Shown one piece after another: positions 6,387-13,702 of a stretch of 16,181 bases of DNA (within the stretch, counting starts at the first letter, position 1; each line of letters starts with the position of its first letter). Under the pieces are notes generated by a model, which searched no databases, was not told where the DNA came from, and was given only the letters and a program-made list of their open reading frames with translations. The position numbers were made by a program, and so were the translations under genes. Source of the stretch: JAEYKI01 sp036679405. Lineage in GTDB: Bacteria; Bacillota; Clostridia; Christensenellales; Christensenellaceae. The DNA lies in assembly GCA_036679405.1 (NCBI GenBank), contig JAVBVZ010000035.1, positions 1 to 16,181 of the forward strand, given 5' to 3'.

Positions 6387-7955
6387 TTATACAACACCCA
6401 TGATGGAAGCTGTTCTGTCAAAAATACCCGTATTGTCATAATACCCTTTGAACTGATCTTCTCCTACACCCATGGCAAACACCGGAACGGGCAGTCCCGT
6501 GTGCGAATAAGAGGAGAAGCTGATACCCGATTTATTGTTGAGGATATGGGTAACCGTTACGGTAAGGGGCTCATACGAACCGTACATCACATATTCTTCT
6601 TGGGTCATATCCGTCTGCACTTCTTCGCCCGCCATGGATTTCTCATAGGCCGCCTGAATCTGGCCGAGTTCGTAATCCGTTAAAACAAGCGTGCTGTCTT
6701 CGGTCGCTTCCGGATCATCGGACGTCATCAGACCGAAATTGGCCTTGATATCCGCCAGGACATCTTCAAACGGGGTCTGGTTCTCTTTATAGCCCGATAC
6801 ATACTCCGAGTCGAACTTCGCATAAGAAATTTTTTGATTGGCCAAATTGGTCAGATATGTGTCGTAATTCGTGCCGGCATAGCCGATGGTAAGTCCGCCT
6901 GTTTCATGGTCCCCGGTCACGATGATCAGCGTTTCCGTAGGATGTTCATTGTAAAAAGCGATCGCTTCGTCCACGGCATTGCTGAGCGCAACGGTATCCG
7001 CAATGGTTGATCCCGCGTCATTTGCGTGGCACGCCCAGTCTATTTTACCGCCTTCCACCATCATGAAGAAACCGTTATCGTTATCCAGGACTTCAATCCC
7101 TTTTTTTACGTAATCCGCAAGTCCCCATTCGCCCTGTGCACGGTCGTTTTCATAGGACATGGAAAGGCTGTCCGCGAGGGCATCCGAAATCACAATCGCT
7201 TTGCCGTCTTCCGCCGTAAGCGCCTCTGCATCCGCCTGGTCGAAAACAACTTTATATCCGGCTTCCCGCGCCTGCGTATAAATGTCTTTTCCCGTAATGC
7301 CGCCTCCGTTCACTTTTTTGGGCGCGCCGCCCGCAAAATAATCGAACCCGCTTGCAACCATCTCTTCCCCGATTTCATAATAGTCGTTCCTGCTGGCCTG
7401 ATGTGCATAAAAGGCCGCCGGGGTCGCATGGTTTAAGTTCACGGTAGACACAACGCCTATCTTGTATCCAAGTTGATCTTTAAGTTTTTCTGCAATCGTT
7501 TCATACTGAACGCTCGCAGTCTCATCAACATTGATCATTCCGCTGTGGGTTTTATGTCCCGATGCAATGGAAGTTGCGGTAGACGCGGAATCCGGGCAGA
7601 AAGATGTGGAGTCATACGTGGTTGCCGATCCGGCGACCGGAAAGCTCATAAAGGAGAGTTCTTCACCGCCTTGCAGGATATCCGCATCCGGATCTGCTAC
7701 AGCTCCCAGGTAATCGGACGCGGTCTGAAACTGAACGTAACTCATACCGTCGCCGATGAAAAGGAAAACATATTTGGGCACGGATGTTTCGGCCTGTACC
7801 GAAACGGGCTCGGCGCTCATTGCGGCCTCAGCGGCCTGTGCCTGCGTGGATGCCGGCGTCTCACTGGCGGGGGACTGCTGCGTTGCGCAGCCGGCGAGCG
7901 ATGCGGCAGCCACCGCTCCCGCAATTACTGCGGCGAATTGTTTTTTGAACTTCAT
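6387..7955 (-). CDS. phoA: Secreted alkaline phosphatase (lipoprotein)
   Basis: 522 residues. A lipoprotein signal peptide ends at Cys23 (SLAGC), then a low-complexity A/S/T/E/Q linker runs to about residue 58. The catalytic domain has all key elements of PhoA-type enzymes. Metal ligand Asp69 lies in FIGDG. The nucleophile Ser123 lies in PDSASTAT. NHATPAAF carries His177. Metal-site residues are Glu301, Asp306 and His310 in EGGKIDWACH, Asp349/His350 in TGDHETGG, and His485 in SHTGLPVPVFA. It hydrolyses phosphate monoesters outside the cell, releasing phosphate for uptake. The ATG at 7953-7955 is preceded by GGAGGAGG. A phased set of Pho-box-like repeats with a TATAAT box (8017-8098) lies upstream, pointing to PhoP control. 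The symbol is used for the family, since Bacillota may name paralogues differently. Confidence 0.95.
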   Translation of the reverse strand: MKFKKQFAAVIAGAVAAASLAGCATQQSPASETPASTQAQAAEAAMSAEPVSVQAETSVPKYVFLFIGDGMSYVQFQTASDYLGAVADPDADILQGGEELSFMSFPVAGSATTYDSTSFCPDSASTATSIASGHKTHSGMINVDETASVQYETIAEKLKDQLGYKIGVVSTVNLNHATPAAFYAHQASRNDYYEIGEEMVASGFDYFAGGAPKKVNGGGITGKDIYTQAREAGYKVVFDQADAEALTAEDGKAIVISDALADSLSMSYENDRAQGEWGLADYVKKGIEVLDNDNGFFMMVEGGKIDWACHANDAGSTIADTVALSNAVDEAIAFYNEHPTETLIIVTGDHETGGLTIGYAGTNYDTYLTNLANQKISYAKFDSEYVSGYKENQTPFEDVLADIKANFGLMTSDDPEATEDSTLVLTDYELGQIQAAYEKSMAGEEVQTDMTQEEYVMYGSYEPLTVTVTHILNNKSGISFSSYSHTGLPVPVFAMGVGEDQFKGYYDNTGIFDRTASIMGVV

Positions 7956-7983
7956 AGGTTCCTCCTCCGTAAAAATAAATAAT

Positions 7984-8004
7984 AAAACAGACGTGCGCTG
8001 TTTT
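7984..8004 (-). other. Small inverted repeat in the alkaline phosphatase leader
   Basis: Seven-base arms AAAACAG (7984-7990) and CTGTTTT (7998-8004) flank a 7-base centre. It lies just downstream of the predicted transcription start and would form a 5' leader hairpin or an operator. Function unknown. Confidence 0.35.
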
Positions 8005-8016
8005 TTAAATTGTTAC

Positions 8017-8022
8017 ATTATA
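8017..8022 (-). promoter_or_regulatory. -10 box of the alkaline phosphatase promoter
   Basis: The minus strand reads TATAAT followed by G, about 60 bases before the start codon and 15 bases downstream of the nearest Pho-box repeat. There is no separate -35 consensus, as is usual for promoters that depend on PhoP. Confidence 0.6.
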
Positions 8023-8037
8023 TATATACCAATAAGT

Positions 8038-8098
8038 TGTTAAATCCATTTCGAATATTTGTTAAAAGTTTTTTGAATCCATGTAAAAAAAAGGTTAA
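8038..8098 (-). promoter_or_regulatory. Pho-box-like array (PhoP operator)
   Basis: Minus-strand hexamers recur at an exact 11-base period, starting at plus positions 8038, 8049, 8060, 8071, 8082 and 8093. In that order they read TTAACA, TCGAAA, TTAACA, TCAAAA, TTTACA and TTAACC. Three are perfect matches to the Bacillus PhoP consensus TT(A/T/C)A(C/T)A, one has five matches, and the other two have three to four. PhoP dimers bind such repeats on one face of the helix upstream of -10 boxes of phosphate-starvation genes. The location in front of an alkaline phosphatase gene fits this use. Confidence 0.65.
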
Positions 8099-8128
8099 GC
8101 CCTCCTGCCTTCCCAAAATTACGCACAA

Positions 8129-8160
8129 TAAAAGAGCCCCCGGTTCTGGGCGCTCTTTTA
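8129..8160 (-). terminator. Intrinsic terminator of the carbohydrate operon
   Basis: A stem pairs 8129-8137 with 8152-8160 (TAAAAGAGC arm), one mismatch, then three more G-C pairs, closing a 6-base loop. A CTCTTTTATTG tract follows on the minus strand. It ends the six-gene operon 30 bases past the last stop. Confidence 0.75.
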
Positions 8161-8189
8161 TTCAGGAGGATGGTGTTTAGTTAGATGTT

Positions 8190-9191
8190 CTATATCCGAC
8201 TTGCTTTTTCCCTTTTGGTACGAATGATATAATCCACCATCATAACCGCAACCAAAACGCTTCCCCAGATCAGGCTCTTGATGTAAGGCGCAAAGCTGAG
8301 CAGTGTAAACCCGCTCTGGAGCATCTGCAAAACAATGATCGCAATTACAACGCCCAGCACTTTTCCGCGTCCACCGTTGGGGTTGACGCCACCCAGTGCG
8401 CAAACCAGTATGGCCTGCAACTGATATGTGTCTCCATATCCCACCCGGGCCGAATTGACCCTGGCCATCATAATAATGGCGGCAATCCCGCACAAGAATC
8501 CAGAAAGCGTATATGTGGTCATAATAACCTTATTGTTATTGATACCCGAGAACAGTGCAACTGTGCTGTTTTCTCCGTAAAGATAAACTTTTCTTCCAAA
8601 TTTTGACCAGCTTATCACAATGCCCATTACAATGGCGGCAATAATAAACAATATAAACGTAAGCGGTGCCTGCGCCACCTTCTCCGTTGCAAATTTTATA
8701 AATTCATCCGGAAATCCCGTCACGCCCGCACCGGCGGTGATGGCCAGCGAAATACCGGAATACAGGATCATGGTGGTCAGCGTGACCAAAATAGGCAGAA
8801 TAGAAAGCTTGGCGATCAAAATCCCGTTAAAAAGGCCGCACAGGATAGATATTCCAAGCACAATTAAAACCGTTAAAAATATCGCGGTGCCCGTTTCCAT
8901 CCCCGCCGCAACCGAATTATTCATAAAGATCGCACCCAGGATGGCGGACAGGAGCGTCGTTGAAACCACCGAAAGGTCGATCCCGCCCGTCAGCATGCAA
9001 ACCATCATCGCCAGCGATATAAAACCGAATTCCGGTATCTGATAAGCCATAGACTGAAAGTTGGTTGCCGAAAAGTATTTACTGCCCAACAGAAAAAACA
9101 GAATCAGTATGGTGCCGATAACCGTGCATATCAAAATCAATAAATTGACATCTTTGAACACGGATCCCCTTCTTAACATTTTGTTTTCCAT
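8190..9191 (-). CDS. Sugar ABC transporter permease 2 (RbsC/LsrD-like)
   Basis: 333 residues from ATG 9189-9191. GAGGAG lies 10 bases upstream. A GTG 18 bases earlier is in frame but overlaps that site. This is a polytopic inner-membrane protein of the BPD_transp_2 family with about eight to ten hydrophobic helices. The family motif TGGIDLSV is at 68-75, and a variant of the ATPase-contact loop (GENSTVALFSGI) is at 206-217. It forms the membrane channel with the permease encoded just upstream, giving a heteromeric pore as in LsrC/LsrD or the rhamnose RhaP/RhaQ systems. It is the last gene of the operon, 22 bases after the preceding stop. The substrate cannot be read from the permease. Confidence 0.9.
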   Translation of the reverse strand: MENKMLRRGSVFKDVNLLILICTVIGTILILFFLLGSKYFSATNFQSMAYQIPEFGFISLAMMVCMLTGGIDLSVVSTTLLSAILGAIFMNNSVAAGMETGTAIFLTVLIVLGISILCGLFNGILIAKLSILPILVTLTTMILYSGISLAITAGAGVTGFPDEFIKFATEKVAQAPLTFILFIIAAIVMGIVISWSKFGRKVYLYGENSTVALFSGINNNKVIMTTYTLSGFLCGIAAIIMMARVNSARVGYGDTYQLQAILVCALGGVNPNGGRGKVLGVVIAIIVLQMLQSGFTLLSFAPYIKSLIWGSVLVAVMMVDYIIRTKREKASRI

Positions 9192-9213
9192 TTTAGTATT
9201 TCTCCTCACATTA

Positions 9214-10230
9214 CTAGTTGAAAAGCAGAAGTTTTTTCCGCATGTAACGAGTATTAAGCGCCGTTATAACAATACAACCGAGCAACACCAGCCCCGTAAA
9301 CAAGTTGTTCCAGGAGGTAGACAGGCCCAGAAAGATCAATGTTGTTGAAAACAGCTTAATTAAAATAACACCCAAAACAGTTCCGCCGACAGTACCGTAA
9401 CCGCCCGTCAGTTTTGTACCGCCGATCACAACCGCCGCAATCGTTAAAAGTTCGGTACCTCCGACCAAATTATTGGTCAGCGGAGAAACCCACGCCGCTT
9501 CCGATACATAAATCACGCCTGCAACCGAGGCCAGTACACCAACCGTAACAAATATGAAAAGCCGGGTTTTAAAAAGGTCATACCCTGCCCTCTTGGCCGC
9601 CTCCACCGAATTTCCTATTGCAATGACGCTTCGGCCGATTCTGGTCCGGTTTAATATAAACCATATGGCGACCCCTATGATGATCACCGGAATAATAAAA
9701 ACCGAAAGTCCATATTGCTGACCGTTCTCAAGTTGCACCGTTATTAATTTGGCTGTACCAAAGTCAACGAAACAACTGGGCATCTGGGGCGTATTGATTA
9801 CTTCGGTACCCAGGGTGATCGCCATCAGGCCAATCAGCATACTTTGCGTTCCCAGGGTCGCAATGAAAACGGGCAGTTTGAAAAAATGAATGATCGTAAC
9901 GTTAAGCAGGCCGAGCAGCGCACCCACAGCCGCCGAAACAATGAAGGCAACAACCAGGTTGTCAAGCCCGGTCGCCTTAATAAACATAATGGAAGCATAC
10001 GCTGAAAAGACCGCTACGATCGCAAAAGAAACATCAATGCCGCCCGAAATCAGCACCAACATGACGCCGAAAGCAAGAATCATGGTCACAGATGCTGCCC
10101 GGGCGATATCAAAAGCATTCTGTACCGTCGCAAAAGCCGGGTTTGTCGCCGCGACAACAATGGAATACACAATAATGATCAACAGTACATAAAACTGTGT
10201 TTTGGATAACAATGTTTTGAACGTTTTCAT
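9214..10230 (-). CDS. Sugar ABC transporter permease 1 (RbsC/LsrC-like)
   Basis: 338 residues from ATG 10228-10230, with GAGGAG 7 bases upstream. A TTG 15 bases earlier overlaps the ribosome site and was not used. It is a BPD_transp_2 permease with multiple membrane helices. The motif SGGIDVS is at 62-68, and a classic cytoplasmic coupling loop, IGNSVEAAKRAGY, is at 205-217, which contacts the ATP-binding subunit. The second permease's loop is more divergent, so the two are not a recent duplication. The gene starts 11 bases after the ATPase stop, in the same operon. It should pair with the downstream permease to carry a monosaccharide or polyol inward. Confidence 0.9.
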   Translation of the reverse strand: MKTFKTLLSKTQFYVLLIIIVYSIVVAATNPAFATVQNAFDIARAASVTMILAFGVMLVLISGGIDVSFAIVAVFSAYASIMFIKATGLDNLVVAFIVSAAVGALLGLLNVTIIHFFKLPVFIATLGTQSMLIGLMAITLGTEVINTPQMPSCFVDFGTAKLITVQLENGQQYGLSVFIIPVIIIGVAIWFILNRTRIGRSVIAIGNSVEAAKRAGYDLFKTRLFIFVTVGVLASVAGVIYVSEAAWVSPLTNNLVGGTELLTIAAVVIGGTKLTGGYGTVGGTVLGVILIKLFSTTLIFLGLSTSWNNLFTGLVLLGCIVITALNTRYMRKKLLLFN

Positions 10231-10241
10231 ACCTCTTCTCC

Positions 10242-11762
10242 TCAACTCACTTCGGCCCCATCGTCTGACGTCATGATTCTGTTTATGTCTTCCTTGATGT
10301 TTTCAGCTTCAAAATCTTTTTCATCGATTTCCCCGACAACCCTGCCTTCTTTCAGCAGCATAATACGGTTACAGTTTGCCAGCAGCTCGGGAAGTTCGTC
10401 CGAAATCAAAATAATGGCCATACCGCCTCCCGCCAGTTTTTTGATGCATTCATAGATCTCCGCTTTGGACCCTATGTCCACACCGACCGTCGGGGAATCC
10501 AAAATCAATATTTCAGGGCTCGTTTCAATCCACTTGCCCAGCACAACTTTCTGCTGGTTTCCGCCGGACAATTCCTGCACATCCGCTTCAATCCCACTTG
10601 TCTTCACATTTAAATTTTTGACAACGCCCAAAGCAATCTGATCCTGTTTTGATTTTTTTAAGAGGCCCAGTTTGTTGGACAGCCGGTCCAGTATGGATGC
10701 GCTTATATTATCGCTAATGCTTTTTGTTAAATAGATTCCCTGCGTTTGCCGGTCTTCCGGTACCAGTGATATCCTGTTTTTTATTGCCTGTTCCGGACTG
10801 GTGGGCGTATACGGATTCCCTTTGATAAAAATCTTTCCGCTGTCCGGCGGGTTCAGTCCAAAAAGAGACAGGGCAAATTCTGTCCGCCCGGAACCCAAAA
10901 GGCCGGTAAGGCCCAGTATCTCTCCTTTATTAAGGGACACGTTCAAATCATAGTAGTGGGGCTCGCGCGTTAAATTTTCCACTTTCAGTACTTCTTCATT
11001 GCTTTCATTTAAACGCTGGTACCTGGAATACATAACGTTTTTGCCCGTCATATAAAATATCAGCTTCTTCTCATCCAGTTCTCCGCTCGGGAAATCACCC
11101 ACTTTTTGTCCGTCTCTAAATATCGCAACCCTGTCGGCTACTTCCATGATTTCATCCAACTTGTGGCTGATAAAAACAATGGACATCCCTTTATTCTTGA
11201 GCTCCATAACGATGGAAAGAAGCTTGTCAACCTCCGTGCTTGTAAGTGCAGTGGTCGGTTCGTCCATAAAAAGGATTTTTGCATCCAGGCTCAGAGCTCT
11301 GCAGATAGCGACCAACTGCATATTGGAAATAGAGAGTTTTTCGACCGGCGCTTTCAAATCCAGCGAAACGCCTATGCGGGAAAGCTGCTCTTCCGCAATA
11401 CCGTATATTTCCTTCCAATTGATATAGCGTTTGTTTTGACTGATCAACTTATTTGTTGCAATATTTTCCGCAACGTTCATGTGCAGAAAAAGGGAAAGGT
11501 CCTGATAAATGACCTGAACACCTTCATGGATCGCGTTAATGACGGACATTTTCTGATATGAATGGCCGTTTAAGACAATCGTACCACTGTCCGCCTGATG
11601 GACACCGGAAATGACTTTTACCAGAGTGGATTTTCCGGATCCGTTTTCACCAACAAGACAATGGATCTCCGCGGGAGACACTTCAAAATTAACATTCTGC
11701 AATGCCTTTACGCCGCCAAAATTTTTGCAAATATCCTGAGCAACCAGTATTTGAGATCCCAT
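10242..11762 (-). CDS. Sugar ABC transporter ATPase with two nucleotide-binding domains (RbsA/MglA-like)
   Basis: 506 residues from ATG 11760-11762, with GAGGTGA upstream. An in-frame TTG six bases earlier was set aside. Domain 1 has Walker A GENGSGKST (38-46), a degenerate signature LSISNMQ (143-149), Walker B ILFMDEP (164-170) and a switch His200. Domain 2 has a degenerate Walker A GLLGSGRTE (287-295), a full signature LSGGNQQKV (398-406) and Walker B ILILDSP (418-424). Ser replaces the catalytic Glu in the last motif, and Asp replaces the switch His (LISDE). This asymmetry is typical of the carbohydrate-uptake (CUT2) ATPases, in which one composite site does most of the hydrolysis. It powers import through the two permeases encoded downstream. 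A strong hairpin precedes it. Confidence 0.93.
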   Translation of the reverse strand: MGSQILVAQDICKNFGGVKALQNVNFEVSPAEIHCLVGENGSGKSTLVKVISGVHQADSGTIVLNGHSYQKMSVINAIHEGVQVIYQDLSLFLHMNVAENIATNKLISQNKRYINWKEIYGIAEEQLSRIGVSLDLKAPVEKLSISNMQLVAICRALSLDAKILFMDEPTTALTSTEVDKLLSIVMELKNKGMSIVFISHKLDEIMEVADRVAIFRDGQKVGDFPSGELDEKKLIFYMTGKNVMYSRYQRLNESNEEVLKVENLTREPHYYDLNVSLNKGEILGLTGLLGSGRTEFALSLFGLNPPDSGKIFIKGNPYTPTSPEQAIKNRISLVPEDRQTQGIYLTKSISDNISASILDRLSNKLGLLKKSKQDQIALGVVKNLNVKTSGIEADVQELSGGNQQKVVLGKWIETSPEILILDSPTVGVDIGSKAEIYECIKKLAGGGMAIILISDELPELLANCNRIMLLKEGRVVGEIDEKDFEAENIKEDINRIMTSDDGAEVS

Positions 11763-11785
11763 TTTCAATCACCTCATTTTTTTGC

Positions 11786-11817
11786 ATGAAGCAAAGGCCG
11801 GCTGGCCTTTGCTTCAT
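11786..11817 (-). other. Perfect intercistronic hairpin between binding-protein and ATPase genes
   Basis: A perfect 14-bp stem pairs 11786-11799 with 11804-11817 around a 4-base loop. On the minus strand, where the operon is transcribed, it is followed by GCAAAAAAATG, not by U residues. The T-run (11821-11828) lies on the plus-strand side. It is therefore more likely an mRNA-stabilising or processing structure 3' of the binding-protein gene than an operon terminator. Confidence 0.7.
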
Positions 11818-11826
11818 TTGTTTTTT

Positions 11827-12894
11827 TTAGAAAGGATAGCTGTCTACATTATCAGCCGTAAAGATAATCGGAGCATTCCCGTATACGATCCCGTCTGTTA
11901 CCGTACAATCTTCATACCCGTCTTTGTCCAAATTAATTCCGGTTTCAATTGCTTCACCTTTCAGCATGTTGTAGGCAATATTGACCGTTACATATCCCGC
12001 GTCGGCCGGCCTCCAGCACTGTCCGTAAGAGATCCATCCGTCTTTGATATACTGTCCGCTGGCCGAAGGCAGCGCCAGGCAGGATATCTTTACATCCGTA
12101 TTGTTTGTCTCTTCCAAAAGTTTTGCAAAAGAAATACCGGATTCCACCGTCATCCCAAGAACGCCGCCCAGATCCGGGTACGCTTTCATGATTTCCTGTG
12201 CCACCGTATACGCAACGGTCGCGTCTATTTTGTCCTCATACGGCTGTTCTGATACCAGCTCCATATCCGGATAGTTTTCTTTTATATAATTGACCGCCGC
12301 ATTATACCACTGCATATGCGTTTCCATGGTGAGTCCTCCAACGATGCCGACATACTTGCCTTTTCCGCCCATTGCTTTTGCAAGGTTCTCTCCATACAAA
12401 GCGCCAAAGTCTTCATTGTTGAACGCTTCCATGTCGTAATCCACCGTTCCCTGAAGGGTAGACGCTTCATGCGTGATGACAATTATGCCCGCTTCCTTGG
12501 CCTTTTGAATCGCAGGAATCAGCGACTGAGGGTCATTCGGGACGATACAAATAGCATCCACGCCGCGGGCGATAGAATCTTCAACCAGCGCAGCCTGTTT
12601 GGCCGGATCCCCGCCTTCAGGTGCAATCTGGCTCACCGTAACATCCGGATGCTCTTCGCCAAATTCATCCACCCCGGTCCGCATGTCGTCAAACCAGGCA
12701 ATGCCTTCTGTTTTAGCAACCAGGACGATCTCAAAGTCCCCGGAAGCCGCTTCATCGGACGCAGAAGATTCCTGCACCGCCTCGGTTGCCTCCTCGCCGG
12801 TCTGTGTATCGGCCTCGGTCGTCTGCGCACAGCCCGTGAAAACAAGCGCAAATACCAATACCGCTACAATCATGATGAGAGTCTTCTTTTTCAT
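11827..12894 (-). CDS. Sugar-binding lipoprotein of the ABC importer (LsrB/RhaS/RbsB-like)
   Basis: 355 residues from ATG 12892-12894. GGAGG lies 8 bases upstream, and the upstream in-frame ATG at 12958-12960 lies inside the preceding gene. A lipoprotein signal peptide ends at Cys22 (VFTGC), then an acidic Thr/Glu/Ala linker. The mature part is a type I periplasmic-binding fold (Peripla_BP_4). Visible landmarks are AKTEGIAWFDDMRTG at the start, SIARGVDAICIVPNDPQSL, AKEAGIIVITHEA, and C-terminal GQCWRPADAGYVTV and IIFTADNVDSYPF. The last parts align by eye with LsrB and rhamnose-binding RhaS better than with the short ribose-binding type. It captures substrate outside the membrane and delivers it to the permeases. 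It starts 25 bases after the SDR gene. Autoinducer-2, rhamnose or another small sugar/polyol are all possible ligands. Confidence 0.9.
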   Translation of the reverse strand: MKKKTLIMIVAVLVFALVFTGCAQTTEADTQTGEEATEAVQESSASDEAASGDFEIVLVAKTEGIAWFDDMRTGVDEFGEEHPDVTVSQIAPEGGDPAKQAALVEDSIARGVDAICIVPNDPQSLIPAIQKAKEAGIIVITHEASTLQGTVDYDMEAFNNEDFGALYGENLAKAMGGKGKYVGIVGGLTMETHMQWYNAAVNYIKENYPDMELVSEQPYEDKIDATVAYTVAQEIMKAYPDLGGVLGMTVESGISFAKLLEETNNTDVKISCLALPSASGQYIKDGWISYGQCWRPADAGYVTVNIAYNMLKGEAIETGINLDKDGYEDCTVTDGIVYGNAPIIFTADNVDSYPF

Positions 12895-12919
12895 TTTTCT
12901 TTCCTCCATTTTTATTATT

Positions 12920-13702
12920 TCAGTGTATGGAGCTTCCTCCACCAACTGCAAGAGATACACCGGTTATATAGTCGGCATACTTGGACAAAAGCAACACAAC
13001 GCCGTTGCCGATATCTTCCGGCAACCCGCCTCTTCCAAGCGGTATCTTTGCGACAGCATCTTTCCATGAATCACCGACTTTCTTCCCGGTTATTTCCCCT
13101 AAAAGCTTGTCTGTCGTAACCCAGATATCCGTTTCGATGATACCCGGACAGATACAATTAACATTGATGTTGTATTTCCCAAGTTCTTTTGCAAGCGACT
13201 GTGTAAGTCCCCGCACACCAAACTTTGCAGCGGAATAGGAACTTAAATATTCCCAACCTTCCAGTGCGCAGTCCGAACCCGTATTTACAATTTTTCCGCC
13301 GCCGTTTTCCTTTAAATAGGGCAGCGCATACCAATCTGCCAGATACACTCCCCGCAGATTAATACGAATCATCCTATCAAAGCGCTCCGGAGTCATATCT
13401 TCAAAATTGCACATGTCGGTAATACCGGCGTTGGCGACCAGCGCGTCTATCCTGCCGTATTTGGCATGGACGGTTTTCATAAGATTTTCCACATCTTTCT
13501 CTTTGGTTACATCACACTGAACGAAGGATGCTTCCTTAAAACCCATCTCTTTGATTTCCCGCGGCAGTACCTCTTGAATCAGGTCTTCTTCGAATCCGCT
13601 GAAAACCGGAATTCCTCCCTCTTCTGCCACTTTCATTGCGATTCCTTTACCGATTCCTTTGGTTGATCCCGTTACTACTACCACCTTGTCTTTTAACAGC
13701 AT
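12920..13702 (-). CDS. SDR-family NAD(P)-dependent oxidoreductase
   Basis: A 260-residue classical short-chain dehydrogenase. The cofactor motif TGSTKGIG (11-18), acidic CDV (63-65), NAG (91-93) and the active-site tetrad Asn115, Ser143, Tyr156 and Lys160 (YSAAK) are all present. PG at 186-187 and a C-terminal GxxLAVGGG close the fold. After the second beta-strand the usual NAD-selecting Asp is not evident (VFSGFEED), so cofactor preference is unclear. The gene starts within the last ten bases of the kinase gene, after a strong AGGAGG, so the two are translationally coupled. In this operon it probably interconverts an alcohol and keto group on the imported carbohydrate before or alongside phosphorylation (inference). 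The substrate is not identifiable. Confidence 0.92.
   Translation of the reverse strand: MLLKDKVVVVTGSTKGIGKGIAMKVAEEGGIPVFSGFEEDLIQEVLPREIKEMGFKEASFVQCDVTKEKDVENLMKTVHAKYGRIDALVANAGITDMCNFEDMTPERFDRMIRINLRGVYLADWYALPYLKENGGGKIVNTGSDCALEGWEYLSSYSAAKFGVRGLTQSLAKELGKYNINVNCICPGIIETDIWVTTDKLLGEITGKKVGDSWKDAVAKIPLGRGGLPEDIGNGVVLLLSKYADYITGVSLAVGGGSSIH

Noticed and set aside
69..6388. Similarity between the terminator at 69-105 and the outer stem at 6302-6388 (TTTCCC..AAAAC-type arms)
   Set aside because: Short C-run plus A-run arms are expected by chance in terminators, and the shared stretch is too short to call a repeat family.
8104..8189. Search for a small RNA, riboswitch or CRISPR repeat in the intergenic gaps
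   Set aside because: Only terminators, promoter elements and the phased Pho-box array were found. There are no regularly spaced repeats with unique spacers, and no tRNA cloverleaf was recognised anywhere in the window.
11786..11828. Hairpin plus T-run read as a plus-strand terminator
   Set aside because: Shape fits, but no plus-strand gene is found upstream of it, while both neighbours are on the minus strand.
12316..13119. A 267-codon plus-strand frame opposite the binding protein and SDR genes
   Set aside because: Its composition is that of an antisense shadow, it crosses two well-supported genes and an intergenic gap, and it has no family features.
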